A DNA stretch of 64,000 bases from CAKZQX01 sp034437035 (GCA_034437035.1 DAOTUI010000078.1:1-64000); one strand, 5' to 3'. Positions 1 through 8,994 are shown, numbered from the stretch's first letter. Notes: a model not told the origin generated them from the letters alone. Program-made: numbers and translations.

Positions 1-111
1 CTGCGGCACAGGCTGGAACAGTGCTTCCCCCAGGACTACACGTTCAAGGTGGTCTATCCCGATTTTGTGCCGGACCCGGAGATGAACGAGGCTTACTTTT
101 TGGAGGAGTAG
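1..111 (+). CDS. C-terminal end of an unrecognised protein (gene cut by window start)
   Basis: Frame 1 is open from the first base to a TAG at 109-111, giving 36 residues that end in ...PDPEMNEAYFLEE. The composition is normal for a coding tail, rich in acidic and aromatic residues. No domain can be recognised from so short a piece, and the start lies outside the window. About 170 bases without a gene follow before the restriction-modification locus. Confidence 0.5.
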   Translation: MRHRLEQCFPQDYTFKVVYPDFVPDPEMNEAYFLEE

Positions 112-210
112 GGGTTGCCGGAAGTCAGGGAGGATAGTGTTTTTTAGCACGATGTTCGAGCAGAGCCACACCAGGTAATCCCCAGATCCGCTCCTGTTTC
201 GCAAGCAACT

Positions 211-269
211 CTATACTATCCTCCTCACCGAGTGCTACGTTTATGCTGTCGCTTTAAACGTAGCACTCG
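211..269 (+). promoter_or_regulatory. Probable operator/promoter of the restriction-modification controller gene
   Basis: A perfect 15-bp inverted repeat (CGAGTGCTACGTTTA at 229-243 and its complement at 255-269) is separated by 11 bp and ends 14 bp before the controller ATG at 284. A -10-like TATACTAT lies just upstream at 213-220. Controller proteins of type II restriction-modification systems bind symmetric sites upstream of their own gene, so this is the obvious candidate site. The -35 region is not clear and the role is inferred from position and symmetry. Confidence 0.55.
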
Positions 270-283
270 CGTATGCTGCTCCC

Positions 284-553
284 ATGGGCATGTCGAAAAT
301 CAAGTCGAGTAGTTTGCTTGCAGAGAGGTTTGGTGAGCACGTGCGCCAACTTCGGCAACAGAAAGGCATCACCTCGCAGGAAGCATTAGCAGATCTTGCC
401 GGGTTGCACCGCACGTTTATCGGGCGGGTTGAACGGGGTGAAACAAACATAACCCTAGAGAATATTCGACGTATCGCAACCGCACTTGGTGTCTCGCTGG
501 CAGAACTATTTGCGACGTTCCAGGACATAGAGGATGCCACAGATCACACTTGA
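284..553 (+). CDS. XRE-family helix-turn-helix controller (C) protein of a type II restriction-modification system
   Basis: This 89-residue protein is almost entirely one XRE/Cro-type HTH domain (about residues 14-78; FGEHVRQLRQQKGITSQEAL, then LHRTFIGRVERGETNITLEN). Size and motif match C proteins that time expression of the restriction enzyme after entry into a new host. The gene overlaps the endonuclease gene by 20 bp, which suggests coupled translation. No good Shine-Dalgarno sequence precedes the ATG at 284; a second ATG at 290 is also possible. The inverted repeat at 229-269 is the likely autoregulatory site. An ordinary XRE repressor is the alternative, but the flanking endonuclease and methyltransferase argue for a C protein. 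Confidence 0.8.
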   Translation: MGMSKIKSSSLLAERFGEHVRQLRQQKGITSQEALADLAGLHRTFIGRVERGETNITLENIRRIATALGVSLAELFATFQDIEDATDHT

Positions 554-1178
554 AGAGATCCTTGCTAATGTTATTGATCCAACCCGCTGGGCTGTTCCCG
601 AAACACTGATCGAGGTTATTAAAATCCCCAGCTTACGCGGTATGGTATATGGATATGTCGCAGAGTATGATTTCACCCGGTACTTGCAGGAAACCTTAAA
701 TATTACTGAATACACCCGCGACGATGACCATAAGAAGACAAAATCCGACTTGAACTTTGTATACAATGCGAAGAGATATAGTGTACAGGTCAAGTGCTTG
801 CAAACAACATTGATCAAGCAAAGAGCTGATGGTGTATTCAAAGCTGTAGCACAAAACGACGCCAGTGATCGTCGCAGAGTGAAACTACCCAACGGTGAGG
901 AGTTAGAAACAACGTGCTATGTCGCAGGCGAGTATGATATACTCGTCTCAACGGTACAGCCGTTCACGGGAAAGTGGCAGTTTATTTTTAAGAAGAACAA
1001 AGATCTACGCAGATCACAATATAGAGGATATACTGTGGAGCAGAGAAAATATCTACTTGCAACCCAGGAGCCTGTCACCTATCCCATCGACGAAAGCAGT
1101 GGATGGACATACGATCTGTTGAGTCTACTAGCCGATTCCGGAACTGGGCAGCACGGACCTGACCGATACAACTACTGA
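534..1178 (+). CDS. Type II restriction endonuclease, probably frameshifted near its 3' end
   Basis: The 214-residue product is not obviously like a named enzyme. It carries a PD-(D/E)XK-like core: acidic D in KSDLNFVYNAKRYSVQVKC (about residues 63-81), where SDL...VQVK fits the D...(E/Q)xK pattern. It starts inside the controller gene and converges on the methyltransferase gene, the layout of a C-regulated type II system. The last 15 or so codons look spurious. In the +1 frame the DNA continues as a plausible tail (TDTTTDTEKITIENPDAE, then a run of Lys/Arg) that stops at 1255-1257, five bases before the methyltransferase stop. The native C-terminus may therefore be at 1257. Recognition sequence is unknown. 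Confidence 0.7.
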   Translation: MPQITLEEILANVIDPTRWAVPETLIEVIKIPSLRGMVYGYVAEYDFTRYLQETLNITEYTRDDDHKKTKSDLNFVYNAKRYSVQVKCLQTTLIKQRADGVFKAVAQNDASDRRRVKLPNGEELETTCYVAGEYDILVSTVQPFTGKWQFIFKKNKDLRRSQYRGYTVEQRKYLLATQEPVTYPIDESSGWTYDLLSLLADSGTGQHGPDRYNY

Positions 1179-1261
1179 TACCGAGAAAATCACCATCGAA
1201 AATCCAGACGCAGAACAAACCATTATTGTTGAGAAGAAGAAAAAGAAACGCAAGTAGCAGC

Positions 1262-1993
1262 TCACTTCTTGATAAAAACAAGAAAGTAGGAGTGGTTTTT
1301 CCGCGCATGCAGTTGTTTCACGACGCGGCTCACGGAGGCATTATTTCGTCGAACTACTACAAACAGATCTTTGGCAATCAACCCTTTCCGCTCATACTCG
1401 TTGATAATCTCAACATGGGTTAACCGCTGCTTGCCGGCACTAACCTCATCCTGGCACTTAACAATTAAAATGCCTTTTTTACGTAGAACACGATAAGCTT
1501 CGTCAGCGGCCTTGTAGTACAGGTCAAGTACAGCATCATGCCACTTGGGCTCCCCCTCAACCACGTTACCATTAGAATATGATTCGCGAAAGGCATTATA
1601 CGTTCCAGAACCGCCGAAATGGTTTATATCTTTCCCCAAGAGACTCTCCATATAGGGTAGATCGAGAACAACACAGTCAATTTCCTCATTTTTATATGGT
1701 AACTTGCGGCAATCGACACCCCTTTTTAAATCTGTAGCGCGAACGACATAATCTCCCTCGGCTACTTTCTTCCAAAACACACCTTTGCCCCAGGTTACAT
1801 CAGCTACAATCGAGCCCTTCGGAACATGTAACTCCAAAACCAGGGGAAACACATCCTCATTTCCAGCAACATGGGCTGATTGGATAACATCAGACCTGGC
1901 GACGACATTCTGAACTACGCGTTTCTTGCGCTGATCGTCGTCGGGCATGTCCTCGCTCCAGGTCAAAGCAGTTTGTTTCCAGGTATGGCGCAT
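1262..1993 (-). CDS. DNA methyltransferase (N6-adenine/N4-cytosine type) of the restriction-modification system
   Basis: The 243-residue protein has a SAM-binding motif I (VADVTWGKGVFW, about residues 61-72) and a motif IV of the DPPY class in the variant form DLPYM (about residues 110-114), then a Rossmann-like C-terminal half (RVLRKKGILIVKCQDE). It would methylate an exocyclic amino group in the recognition site to protect host DNA from the neighbouring endonuclease. The gene is convergent with the endonuclease and almost touches its probable true end. The Pro-to-Leu change in DPPY is tolerated in several families but is worth noting. Small size and lack of a clear target-recognition domain are typical of short-site methyltransferases. 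Confidence 0.8.
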   Translation of the reverse strand: MRHTWKQTALTWSEDMPDDDQRKKRVVQNVVARSDVIQSAHVAGNEDVFPLVLELHVPKGSIVADVTWGKGVFWKKVAEGDYVVRATDLKRGVDCRKLPYKNEEIDCVVLDLPYMESLLGKDINHFGGSGTYNAFRESYSNGNVVEGEPKWHDAVLDLYYKAADEAYRVLRKKGILIVKCQDEVSAGKQRLTHVEIINEYERKGLIAKDLFVVVRRNNASVSRVVKQLHARKNHSYFLVFIKK

Positions 1994-2075
1994 TATAACA
2001 TAACTCTTTCTATGGCGAATATCCCTTAGCGTGTAAGTCGTATGGTATCACAGGTGCGCATAGAATGCAAACGGC

Positions 2076-4067
2076 TCACTCCGTCCGAAACACCACAAAC
2101 CGCTGCTCCGGGCAGTAGCGTCCCTCCACCTGGTAGCTCTCGCCCTGCGGATATGTTGTGCGCAGCAACTGCAGCCCTTCGACATCATACAGATGCAGCG
2201 CAAACCAGCCCGGCTGCCCGTTAAGATCCACCTCGGCCAGTTGCTCCAGCCCGACCACCTGATTATCGTAAGTGATATCGCCGATCCAGATGGCGACGGC
2301 GCGGTAGTCTACCCAGTGCGGGTAACTGACGATCCAGGTATTCGCGCGCGGGTTGCCCTCCGCCACAAATGCCTCCAGTTCGCGGGCGATATCGCCGGCG
2401 TTGACGCCTACGCCGCAATACTGCGCCGGGTAGCGGTTGAACACCCGGTCAATGTTGAGCCCGATTACCAGCGCTGTCACGCCCACCAGCACCGTTGCCA
2501 GTGCGCCGCGCATAAGCAACGGCTGGGCGCGGCGCACCAGTTCCAGCAGCATCCCCGGCACAATCGCGCAGACGATCATCAGCATCGGGACCGCGCCGCC
2601 GGTGCGCACGGTGCTGGGGTTCTCCCCTGGAAAGGCGATACTCAATGCCGAGGGGAAGAGCATCAGCACTCCGGTCCCCAGGATCAGGGCGGGCCAGGGA
2701 TCACGCGCCTTCAAACTCAGAGCCGGCGTCGCCGCCGCACCGATGACCAGCAGCGCCCCCAGCACCAGATCCAGCGGGTGCGTGAAGGGGATATTCACCA
2801 CCGGCACCACATCGTAGGTATAGTTGAAAAAGAGCAACACCCGCCGCAGATTATCCAGAAAGATCATAGCAACATCGCCCTGAATCGCCTGCTCCTGACT
2901 AGTCAGGCGGGTGGTGGCACGGTAGAGCAGCATCCCCGGCCGGTCGTAGCCGTAGCGTAGTAGCGGCATCAGCACTAGCACAGTCATGCCCACCGCCAGC
3001 CCGCCGTTGAACACCGTGGCATAGGCCGGCGCATACTGCCGCCGCAGCAGATACCGGCCGGCCCAGAGCCCCACCAGCAACCCGAACACCACCGGCATAA
3101 AGCGATAGGCGGTGTAGCCCTGTAGTCCGATGCCCATTGCCAGACCCGCCGCCAGCAGCGCGTTACGCTCATTGCGCCGCAGTCCTCGCACCAGAAAATA
3201 CATCGTCCAGGCCGTGGCGCAGGGTGCCAGCGGATAGCGCAGGCCAAAGCGCGCCGGGATAACCGCCCAGCTTGCCACCGCCGCAAACAGCGTCGCCACC
3301 AGTGCAATCCGGCTGCCGAAGACCTCCCGCGCCAGCAGGAACACCGCCGGCAGCATCAGCCAGCCGATCAGCGCGGTACCCAGCTTGAGCGCCATAAAAT
3401 CGGCGGGCAGATTAAACAGCTTGACCAGCGCAACGGTCCAGTAGAATTGCCAGGGCTCGCGCCCGGTGTTGCGCTCAAAAAAGATGTAGGGCTCGCCGTT
3501 GAGCACATCGTGGACATCCAGCAGCTTCTCGGCGTGATCACTGCCCATCTCCAGTGGGTTGATCCCCAGGTTCACAAAGCGGAAGGCCGCGCCCAGCGCC
3601 AGCACCCCCACCAGCGCACCGATGACCAGCGTGGGCCGGAGTGCTGCCCATAGGCGAGTACGCCACCACACCGGGCCGCCCGGGTCGCCCCAGGCCGCCC
3701 ACCAGAGGCCGATACTGATCAGCCAGAGCAGCACACCCTCCAGCCGGTAGCGATTGCCGCCGCTCAGGGCAAAGGTCGCGGCGGACGTCGCCAGAGAAGC
3801 AATCCCCAGTGGCACCCGCCAGTCAAGCGGCAAACGGCGCGCAGGTTGCTCAACTTGTTCAGATTGATCTGGGGTGGGCGCATCCGCCCCATGATACAAC
3901 GGCGGCACAGCCACAACCGCACACCCCACTGCCGCAAGATACCCCAGAATGCCCAGCGTAAGCCGTTCGGCATTCACAGCAGCCTGTGCGCCAATGCCCA
4001 GCAGGATGCTCAATACCAGGCCGGCCGGTGCAACAAACGACCGGGAAAAGCGCGAATGAAGATTCAT
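2076..4067 (-). CDS. GT39-like membrane glycosyltransferase
   Basis: The 663-residue polytopic protein has many hydrophobic segments and a soluble C-terminal domain of about 130 residues (after about residue 530). An early extracytoplasmic loop carries the acidic motif MGSDHAEKLLDVHDVL (about residues 173-188), in the place where GT-C enzymes of the ArnT/PMT group have their catalytic acidic residues. Such enzymes move a sugar from a polyprenyl-phosphate donor to lipid or protein on the outer face of the membrane. It lies 19 bp downstream of a second gene of the same kind (4087-6192), so the two probably form an operon. Substrate cannot be told. Confidence 0.75.
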   Translation of the reverse strand: MNLHSRFSRSFVAPAGLVLSILLGIGAQAAVNAERLTLGILGYLAAVGCAVVAVPPLYHGADAPTPDQSEQVEQPARRLPLDWRVPLGIASLATSAATFALSGGNRYRLEGVLLWLISIGLWWAAWGDPGGPVWWRTRLWAALRPTLVIGALVGVLALGAAFRFVNLGINPLEMGSDHAEKLLDVHDVLNGEPYIFFERNTGREPWQFYWTVALVKLFNLPADFMALKLGTALIGWLMLPAVFLLAREVFGSRIALVATLFAAVASWAVIPARFGLRYPLAPCATAWTMYFLVRGLRRNERNALLAAGLAMGIGLQGYTAYRFMPVVFGLLVGLWAGRYLLRRQYAPAYATVFNGGLAVGMTVLVLMPLLRYGYDRPGMLLYRATTRLTSQEQAIQGDVAMIFLDNLRRVLLFFNYTYDVVPVVNIPFTHPLDLVLGALLVIGAAATPALSLKARDPWPALILGTGVLMLFPSALSIAFPGENPSTVRTGGAVPMLMIVCAIVPGMLLELVRRAQPLLMRGALATVLVGVTALVIGLNIDRVFNRYPAQYCGVGVNAGDIARELEAFVAEGNPRANTWIVSYPHWVDYRAVAIWIGDITYDNQVVGLEQLAEVDLNGQPGWFALHLYDVEGLQLLRTTYPQGESYQVEGRYCPEQRFVVFRTE

Positions 4068-4086
4068 GCCGGTTTCACCATCAGCC

Positions 4087-6192
4087 TCACCGTGTCAGTT
4101 GCTCCTGTCGTACACGGTAAACCGTGAAAAGCGGATCATCCTGCTCAAACAGGTAGGGCGGCGGCGGCGGTATCTCCTCAATCTCACCACCGGGAATCGC
4201 CTGGCGCACCAGAGCCAGTTCCGCCTCGCGCGCCGGCAGGAACACAAACGCCGTGTGCTTCTCCTGCTTCGACAGGTTCCACGCGGGCGGGGCCGTTAGC
4301 GGCTCGTGGATATCCTGCCCTTTGACTTCGGGTACCAGATAAGGAATCGTGCCAAAGCCCACATACATCTGCGGCGGCCCAAAGAAGAAGATCTGCCAGT
4401 CGGGGCCGAGTTCGTTGCGGGCATACTCCGCCAGACCCGTGGCTATGACCGCGTTGTAGTTGCCATAGACCCGCAGCGGCGTATACTCTACAAAATACAA
4501 CCTGACACTAAAGAGGCTAAAGAGCAGCACCGCCGCGCTCAGGTAGGGCAGCAGCAGCCGGGGGCGATAGGTTCCTACCGCATACAGCGCCACCTGCCCG
4601 ATTTTCAACAATGCCAGCCCCACAAAAAAGACCGCCGGTATCGCCATCGTGATTAATCGCTGGCTCGACGGTGGGCTCTCCGTCAGCATCCCGCCCATAA
4701 TCATGGCTCCACCCCACCAGGCCACCATCGGGAAGATGCGCCGGTCATGCAGGTTGAGCACGCCATAACCAAAACCGAGCACAAACAGGGCACCGGTGGC
4801 AAAGCCAAACAGCGGCTCCGGCAGGCCATACCAGACCGTGCGATCGGGATAGTAGTTAAAGGCCAGGGCCGCCCGCTGGAACTGATCAAACAGGATTGGC
4901 AGTGCGCCCTGGTTGAGGATCTCCTGCTCCCGCTCCAACCAGCCGCTCTGGAAGATGCCCACCGCGTTGACGCGGGCATTGTAATCATCCGGGAAGCGCA
5001 GGGCATACTGGATCATTGGCCCGCCGGACAGTAGCGCCGCTCCCGCCAGCAGCAGCAACCCGCCCCACTGCTCCCGCACAAAACGCATCCGCTCCCGAAT
5101 GAGGAAGAAGATCGTCAGCGCGATAATCATGACCGCCGTAAAGCGCGCGCCGGCATAGAAATATTGCGCCACCCCGATGATCATGCCACAGAGCGCCCAG
5201 TCAAGCGGGCTGCGGCGGTCATAGCCCCGATAGAAAAAGATCAGCGCCAGCGCGACAAACAGCGCGTCAGCGATCTGATTGGAGCCCAGGCGCGAGAAGT
5301 GAATATGATAGTGATAGGTTGCCAGCAGCGCTGCGGTTAACAGAGCCAACTTCAGCCCCGCCAGCCGCCGGACCAGCAGGAAGGTAGCGAACACCGTCAC
5401 CGTACCAATCAGCGTCCAGGGCAGCCGTAGCGCAAAGGTGGTATTGCCCAGCGGTCCCACCGTCAGCGCATTAAAGTAGAAGCTCATCGTGGGTACGCCC
5501 AGCCAGCCGGTCCCAAAGGGGTTGCGAATCTCGCCCGCCAGCACCTTGAGCGCCTCAACGCCCTGCGAACCCTCGTCACCGCTGAGCGTCGGCGGGATCT
5601 CACCCACGCGCCAGAGCCGCAACCCCAGCGCAATCAGCAGAATTGCGGATATCAGCAACGTAAGTTGCCGGTTCTCCCGCACCCGTAGCAGCCAGTCAAA
5701 GGTCATACGCGTGCGCGGTGGGGCCACCGCCACCAGGTAGAGCCCGATCGCGCCAACCCAGAGCAACCCCCAACCGTTGTACCCCGGCAGCGGCGGACTG
5801 CGCTGCAACAGGTAGAGCAGCACCAGAACTGCTCCCGCCGCCACGGCTAACAGCCCCCAGCGCCGGCGCGACTGCCGCAGATAGTCCAGCCGGGTGACAC
5901 CCGCGCCCGCTTCGGGCGGAGCCGCAATCGGCGGCGCGGCGCGATCGGTGATAAATGTCGCCCAACCGAAGACCAGCACCGCCAACAGGTAGATCAGCAA
6001 TCCCTGCCAGGGAAATTCCCGGCTCGTCACATATGTGCGATCCAGCGTGTACTGCCCCAACGCGGCCAACCCCACTGAGCCGGCCAGCAGCGCCGGCAGC
6101 CATGGTCGGGAACGGGTCGCCGCCGCCGCTACGGGCTGGGGTGTGGCAGAACGTGGGAACTTATTGTCGTGGGTCGGTGTGTGTTCAGTCAC
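4087..6192 (-). CDS. GT39-like membrane glycosyltransferase
   Basis: The 701-residue protein has a basic N-terminus, two early membrane spans, then a GT-C core. The typical first-loop acidic motif is LSGDEGSQGVEALKVLAGE (about residues 203-221), followed by the conserved WLGVPTMSFYF. A C-terminal soluble domain follows about residue 590. The DE pair resembles the catalytic acidic pair of ArnT/Pmt-type glycosyltransferases that use polyprenyl-linked sugars. It is the first gene of a leftward pair with 2076-4067 and diverges from enolase, with 255 bp between them. Similarity to the downstream gene is in architecture rather than sequence, so this is not a recent duplication. Confidence 0.78.
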   Translation of the reverse strand: MTEHTPTHDNKFPRSATPQPVAAAATRSRPWLPALLAGSVGLAALGQYTLDRTYVTSREFPWQGLLIYLLAVLVFGWATFITDRAAPPIAAPPEAGAGVTRLDYLRQSRRRWGLLAVAAGAVLVLLYLLQRSPPLPGYNGWGLLWVGAIGLYLVAVAPPRTRMTFDWLLRVRENRQLTLLISAILLIALGLRLWRVGEIPPTLSGDEGSQGVEALKVLAGEIRNPFGTGWLGVPTMSFYFNALTVGPLGNTTFALRLPWTLIGTVTVFATFLLVRRLAGLKLALLTAALLATYHYHIHFSRLGSNQIADALFVALALIFFYRGYDRRSPLDWALCGMIIGVAQYFYAGARFTAVMIIALTIFFLIRERMRFVREQWGGLLLLAGAALLSGGPMIQYALRFPDDYNARVNAVGIFQSGWLEREQEILNQGALPILFDQFQRAALAFNYYPDRTVWYGLPEPLFGFATGALFVLGFGYGVLNLHDRRIFPMVAWWGGAMIMGGMLTESPPSSQRLITMAIPAVFFVGLALLKIGQVALYAVGTYRPRLLLPYLSAAVLLFSLFSVRLYFVEYTPLRVYGNYNAVIATGLAEYARNELGPDWQIFFFGPPQMYVGFGTIPYLVPEVKGQDIHEPLTAPPAWNLSKQEKHTAFVFLPAREAELALVRQAIPGGEIEEIPPPPPYLFEQDDPLFTVYRVRQEQLTR

Positions 6193-6447
6193 GGGTGCTA
6201 TCTCTTTCTTGTGTATTGCAGTTCAATTTCGCTGCTGTGCTCAGGCAAGCGGTTAGCAAACCACGCATCAGTATATGCACGACGCCTGCCGTCGTCAACC
6301 AATCGTATGCTATACTTGCGGGTGTCCCGGTCAGAAGTCAGCAATCAGTAATCAAGTGGGTGGTGGTCAGAAGCATCTATCGGCCGGCTGCTCCTTGCGT
6401 ACGGTTGGCTGCCTTCTCGAATCGAGCAGTATAGTAAGGGAGGTAAT

Positions 6448-7737
6448 ATGTCCACACTAATCGAAGAGATTGTCGCGCGTGAGGTGCTCGACTCCCGCGG
6501 GAACCCGACGGTGGAGGTGGATGTTCAGCTCGAGAGCGGCATTACGGGAAGCGCGATTGTGCCGAGCGGCGCTTCCACGGGCGCACACGAGGCGCTGGAG
6601 CTGCGCGATGGCGATAAGTCACGGTATGGTGGCAAAGGTGTATTAAAGGCGGTTCAGAACGTCAACACCGAGATTGTCGAGGCACTGCGTGGGCTGGATG
6701 CCGCCGACCAGATCGCGCTGGACCATGCGATGCTCAAGCTGGATGGAACGCCGAACAAGAGCAAACTGGGCGCGAACGCGATCCTGGGTGTCTCGCTGGC
6801 CTGCGCCAAGGCTGCGGCCGCCACGCTGGGTCTGCCGCTCTACCGCTACCTGGGGGGCGTCTATGCACACACCCTGCCAACCCCGATGATGAACATTCTG
6901 AATGGTGGACAGCACGCTCAGAACAGTACTGACTTTCAGGAATTTATGATCCTGCCGGCAGGTGCGCCCACCTTCCGTGAGGCGCTACGCTGGGGCAGCG
7001 AGATCTACCAGACCCTCAAGAAAGTGCTGCACGATCAGGGCCACGGCACCAACGTCGGCGATGAAGGCGGGTTTGCACCCAGCCTGCCCACCAACGAGGC
7101 GGCCCTGCAGGTGATTGCCGAGGCGGTTGAACGCGCCGGATACAAGCTGGGCGATCAGGTCTACCTGGGGATGGACCCGGCCTGTACGGAACTCTACAAG
7201 GATGGCAAGTATCATCTGGAGCGCGAAGGCCGTTCGTTAAGCAGCGCAGAAATGGCGGACTACTGGGCCGATATCTCGACCCGCTACCCGCTGATCTCGC
7301 TGGAGGACGGCATGGCCGAGGATGACTGGGAAGGCTGGAAACTGCTGCGCGAGAAGGTCGGCGACCGGGTGCAACTGGTGGGTGACGACCTGTTGGTGAC
7401 AAATGTGCAGCGCCTGCAGCGGGCGATCAACGAGAACGCCGCCAATAGCATCCTGATCAAGCTCAACCAGATCGGCAGCCTCACCGAGACCATGAGCGCG
7501 ATCCAGATGGCCCAGCGCGCGGCCTGGACTGCGGTCGTTTCGCACCGCAGTGGTGAGAGCGAAGACATGACCATCGCCGATCTGGTAGTGGCGACCAACG
7601 CGGGCCAGATCAAGACCGGCGCGCCCGCCCGTACCGACCGGATTGCCAAGTACAACCAGCTTCTGCGCATCGAGGAGGAACTGGGTGATGCCGCCGTCTA
7701 CGCGGGCAAGAGCGCCTTTCAGGTGAATATTCCGTAG
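6448..7737 (+). CDS. eno: Enolase (phosphopyruvate hydratase)
   Basis: Converts 2-phosphoglycerate to phosphoenolpyruvate in glycolysis. The 429 residues match the usual bacterial length. Family landmarks are all present: AREVLDSRGNPTVEVDV near the N-terminus, the flexible loop PSGASTGAHEALELRD, GDEGGFAPSL with a catalytic Glu, metal ligands in SLEDGMAEDDWEGW, and the catalytic Lys in SILIKLNQIGS. The substrate-binding end is SHRSGESEDMTIADLVVATNAGQIKTGAP. A strong ribosome-binding site (AAGGGAGGTAAT) precedes the ATG. The gene is followed by a good hairpin terminator at 7784-7826 and appears monocistronic. Confidence 0.98.
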   Translation: MSTLIEEIVAREVLDSRGNPTVEVDVQLESGITGSAIVPSGASTGAHEALELRDGDKSRYGGKGVLKAVQNVNTEIVEALRGLDAADQIALDHAMLKLDGTPNKSKLGANAILGVSLACAKAAAATLGLPLYRYLGGVYAHTLPTPMMNILNGGQHAQNSTDFQEFMILPAGAPTFREALRWGSEIYQTLKKVLHDQGHGTNVGDEGGFAPSLPTNEAALQVIAEAVERAGYKLGDQVYLGMDPACTELYKDGKYHLEREGRSLSSAEMADYWADISTRYPLISLEDGMAEDDWEGWKLLREKVGDRVQLVGDDLLVTNVQRLQRAINENAANSILIKLNQIGSLTETMSAIQMAQRAAWTAVVSHRSGESEDMTIADLVVATNAGQIKTGAPARTDRIAKYNQLLRIEEELGDAAVYAGKSAFQVNIP

Positions 7738-7783
7738 GATTTAGGGGTTAAGGTTAGGGGTTACGGGTTAACTATAATGGTAC

Positions 7784-7826
7784 AACAGGTTAGCGCACCT
7801 TCACCGCGAGGGTGCGCTAACTTGTT
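7784..7826 (+). terminator. Hairpin terminator after enolase
   Basis: A near-perfect stem (AACAGGTTAGCGCACC pairing with GGGTGCGCTAACTTGTT, one mismatch) encloses a 10-base loop 47 bp after the enolase stop. It is followed by mixed T-rich sequence rather than a clean T run, so it may act on either strand and could also serve the leftward gene ending at 7867. Confidence 0.6.
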
Positions 7827-7866
7827 GTAATCGTACAACGACAGACTATGGACTACAGACTACAGA

Positions 7867-8103
7867 CTACTTCTTGCGCCGCCGTCGGGTTTCGGGCGGG
7901 GCGCGTTGGGTCTCCGCCGGTTGATTGACGGCCGCAACCTGGGCGGCAAGCTGCTGCTCCAGGTCACGCAGGCGCTGCTGCTGTGCCTGCAACGACTGCT
8001 GCTGCGCCTGCACAATCTGCAAAACATGGCCGAGCGCCTGCTCGGCGGTCAGTTGTTCCTGCTGCCAGAGACGCAGCAGATCCGACGGTGTGTAAAAGCT
8101 CAT
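7867..8103 (-). CDS. Small coiled-coil protein of unknown function
   Basis: The 78-residue product begins MSFYTPSDLLRLWQQEQLT, continues into a Gln-rich heptad region (VQAQQQSLQAQQQRLRDLEQQL, about residues 30-52) that should form a coiled coil, and ends in a basic tail RRRRKK. The start at 8103 is chosen because AAGGAGGT lies eight bases upstream; the longer open frame to 8148 has no such site. I recognise no functional family. The gene is convergent with enolase. Confidence 0.65.
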   Translation of the reverse strand: MSFYTPSDLLRLWQQEQLTAEQALGHVLQIVQAQQQSLQAQQQRLRDLEQQLAAQVAAVNQPAETQRAPPETRRRRKK

Positions 8104-8309
8104 CCAGACCTCCTTGCGGTGTAAGGTGTAGGGCGGGAAGCCGGCCAACCCGCCCTACACAGGCGGAAGGCGTTCATGGACTTCCACCGCCCGTTTCAAA
8201 CACAACAGCGGCCCCCGCTAGCAAGGGACCGCTGCTGCGCCGCACCATACCACAAGAAGTGATACAATACGCGTTAGCCTCGATCCTGCCGGTACAGGGT
8301 CGGGGTTAG

Positions 8310-8343
8310 CGGGCCGGGGGGTGTTGGCGCACCCTCCGGCCCG
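8310..8343. repeat. GC-rich hairpin
   Basis: CGGGCCGG at 8310-8317 and CCGGCCCG at 8336-8343 pair perfectly and extend inward through GGGTG/CACCC with one interruption. It lies in the gene-free stretch 8149-8994. There is no T run on the plus side, so terminator function is uncertain. Confidence 0.45.
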
Positions 8344-8404
8344 TGCCGTTTTGTTGAAACAGGCTGCGCGTATATTACCTAAAACATGCCAAAACGTCAA
8401 CATG

Positions 8405-8496
8405 TTCAACGGTGCAACTTACGTTGCTTCAACGGTGCAACTTACGTTGCTTCAACGGTATCACTTACGCTGCTTCAACGGTATCACTTATATTAG
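8405..8496. repeat. Four tandem copies of a 23-bp unit
   Basis: Units start at 8405, 8428, 8451 and 8474. The first two are identical (TTCAACGGTGCAACTTACGT then TGC); the third and fourth share TTCAACGGTATCACTTA and differ at a few positions. There are no unique spacers, so it is a simple minisatellite and not a CRISPR. The gene-free stretch 8149-8994 otherwise holds palindromic repeats. Confidence 0.85.
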
Positions 8497-8529
8497 CGGT
8501 TGCAGATTTATCTTACCTGTGCGAAGAAT

Positions 8530-8790
8530 CGCAGCGGAGGCACAGAAGTGCGTCCCTACCGAGACTAGTCGCTCCGTGAGCGACGGCCTCCAACCAGTTG
8601 ATGCATGGTGAAGATTAATCCCGATATCGATCTTCAGGAATTTCGGCAGATGAAGTTTGAGAAAATAGCTCGGATATGAAATACCCTGGAATCCCGGCTT
8701 CAGCCGGATCGGCGGAGGCACAGAAGTGCGTCCCTACCGAGACAGCGGACACACAGAAGTGTGTCCCTATCGAGACAGGCTTCCCCGCGA
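8530..8790. repeat. Cluster of three GGCACAGAAGTGCGTCC-type palindromic repeats
   Basis: Three copies of a short imperfect palindrome (GGAGGCACAGAAGTGCGTCC or the ACACAGAAGTGTGTCC form) each run into CCTACCGAGAC or CCTATCGAGAC, near 8535, 8713 and 8750. The longer words around them (GCGACGGCCTCCAACCAGTTG near 8580, GCGATGGCCTCCAACCAGTTG near 8793) are also duplicated. They are variants of the GACGCGCAGAAGCGCGTCC family found elsewhere in the window. Confidence 0.75.
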
Positions 8791-8921
8791 GCGATGGCCT
8801 CCAACCAGTTGAAGATAGACAAACATCCGTCCACGCCGACAAATACGCATCGCCGGCAAATGGGCAGCAGCGCCGCACTTCGAGAAAAAATTTGTCCGTG
8901 CAAGCAAAACCGTGCCTGAAG

Positions 8922-8930
8922 TGCTATACT
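8922..8930 (+). promoter_or_regulatory. Extended -10 promoter-like element before the zinc-ribbon gene
   Basis: TGCTATACT matches an extended -10 (TGN-TATACT) 65 bp before the ATG at 8995. No convincing -35 is seen at the right distance, so this is only a candidate. Confidence 0.35.
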
Positions 8931-8994
8931 GTTTGGTAATACTGGATCTACCTGGATCTTAGCACCGCTTTGAGCATGCGAATGGAGTTCTACA

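Noticed and set aside
2193..2960. Long rightward frame of 255 residues
   Set aside because: It lies opposite a clear GT39 membrane protein and is His/Gln/Arg-rich without any domain, typical of an antisense shadow in GC-rich DNA.
8405..8496. CRISPR-like array
   Set aside because: Four units of 23 bp follow each other without unique spacers, so it is a minisatellite, and no cas genes are near.
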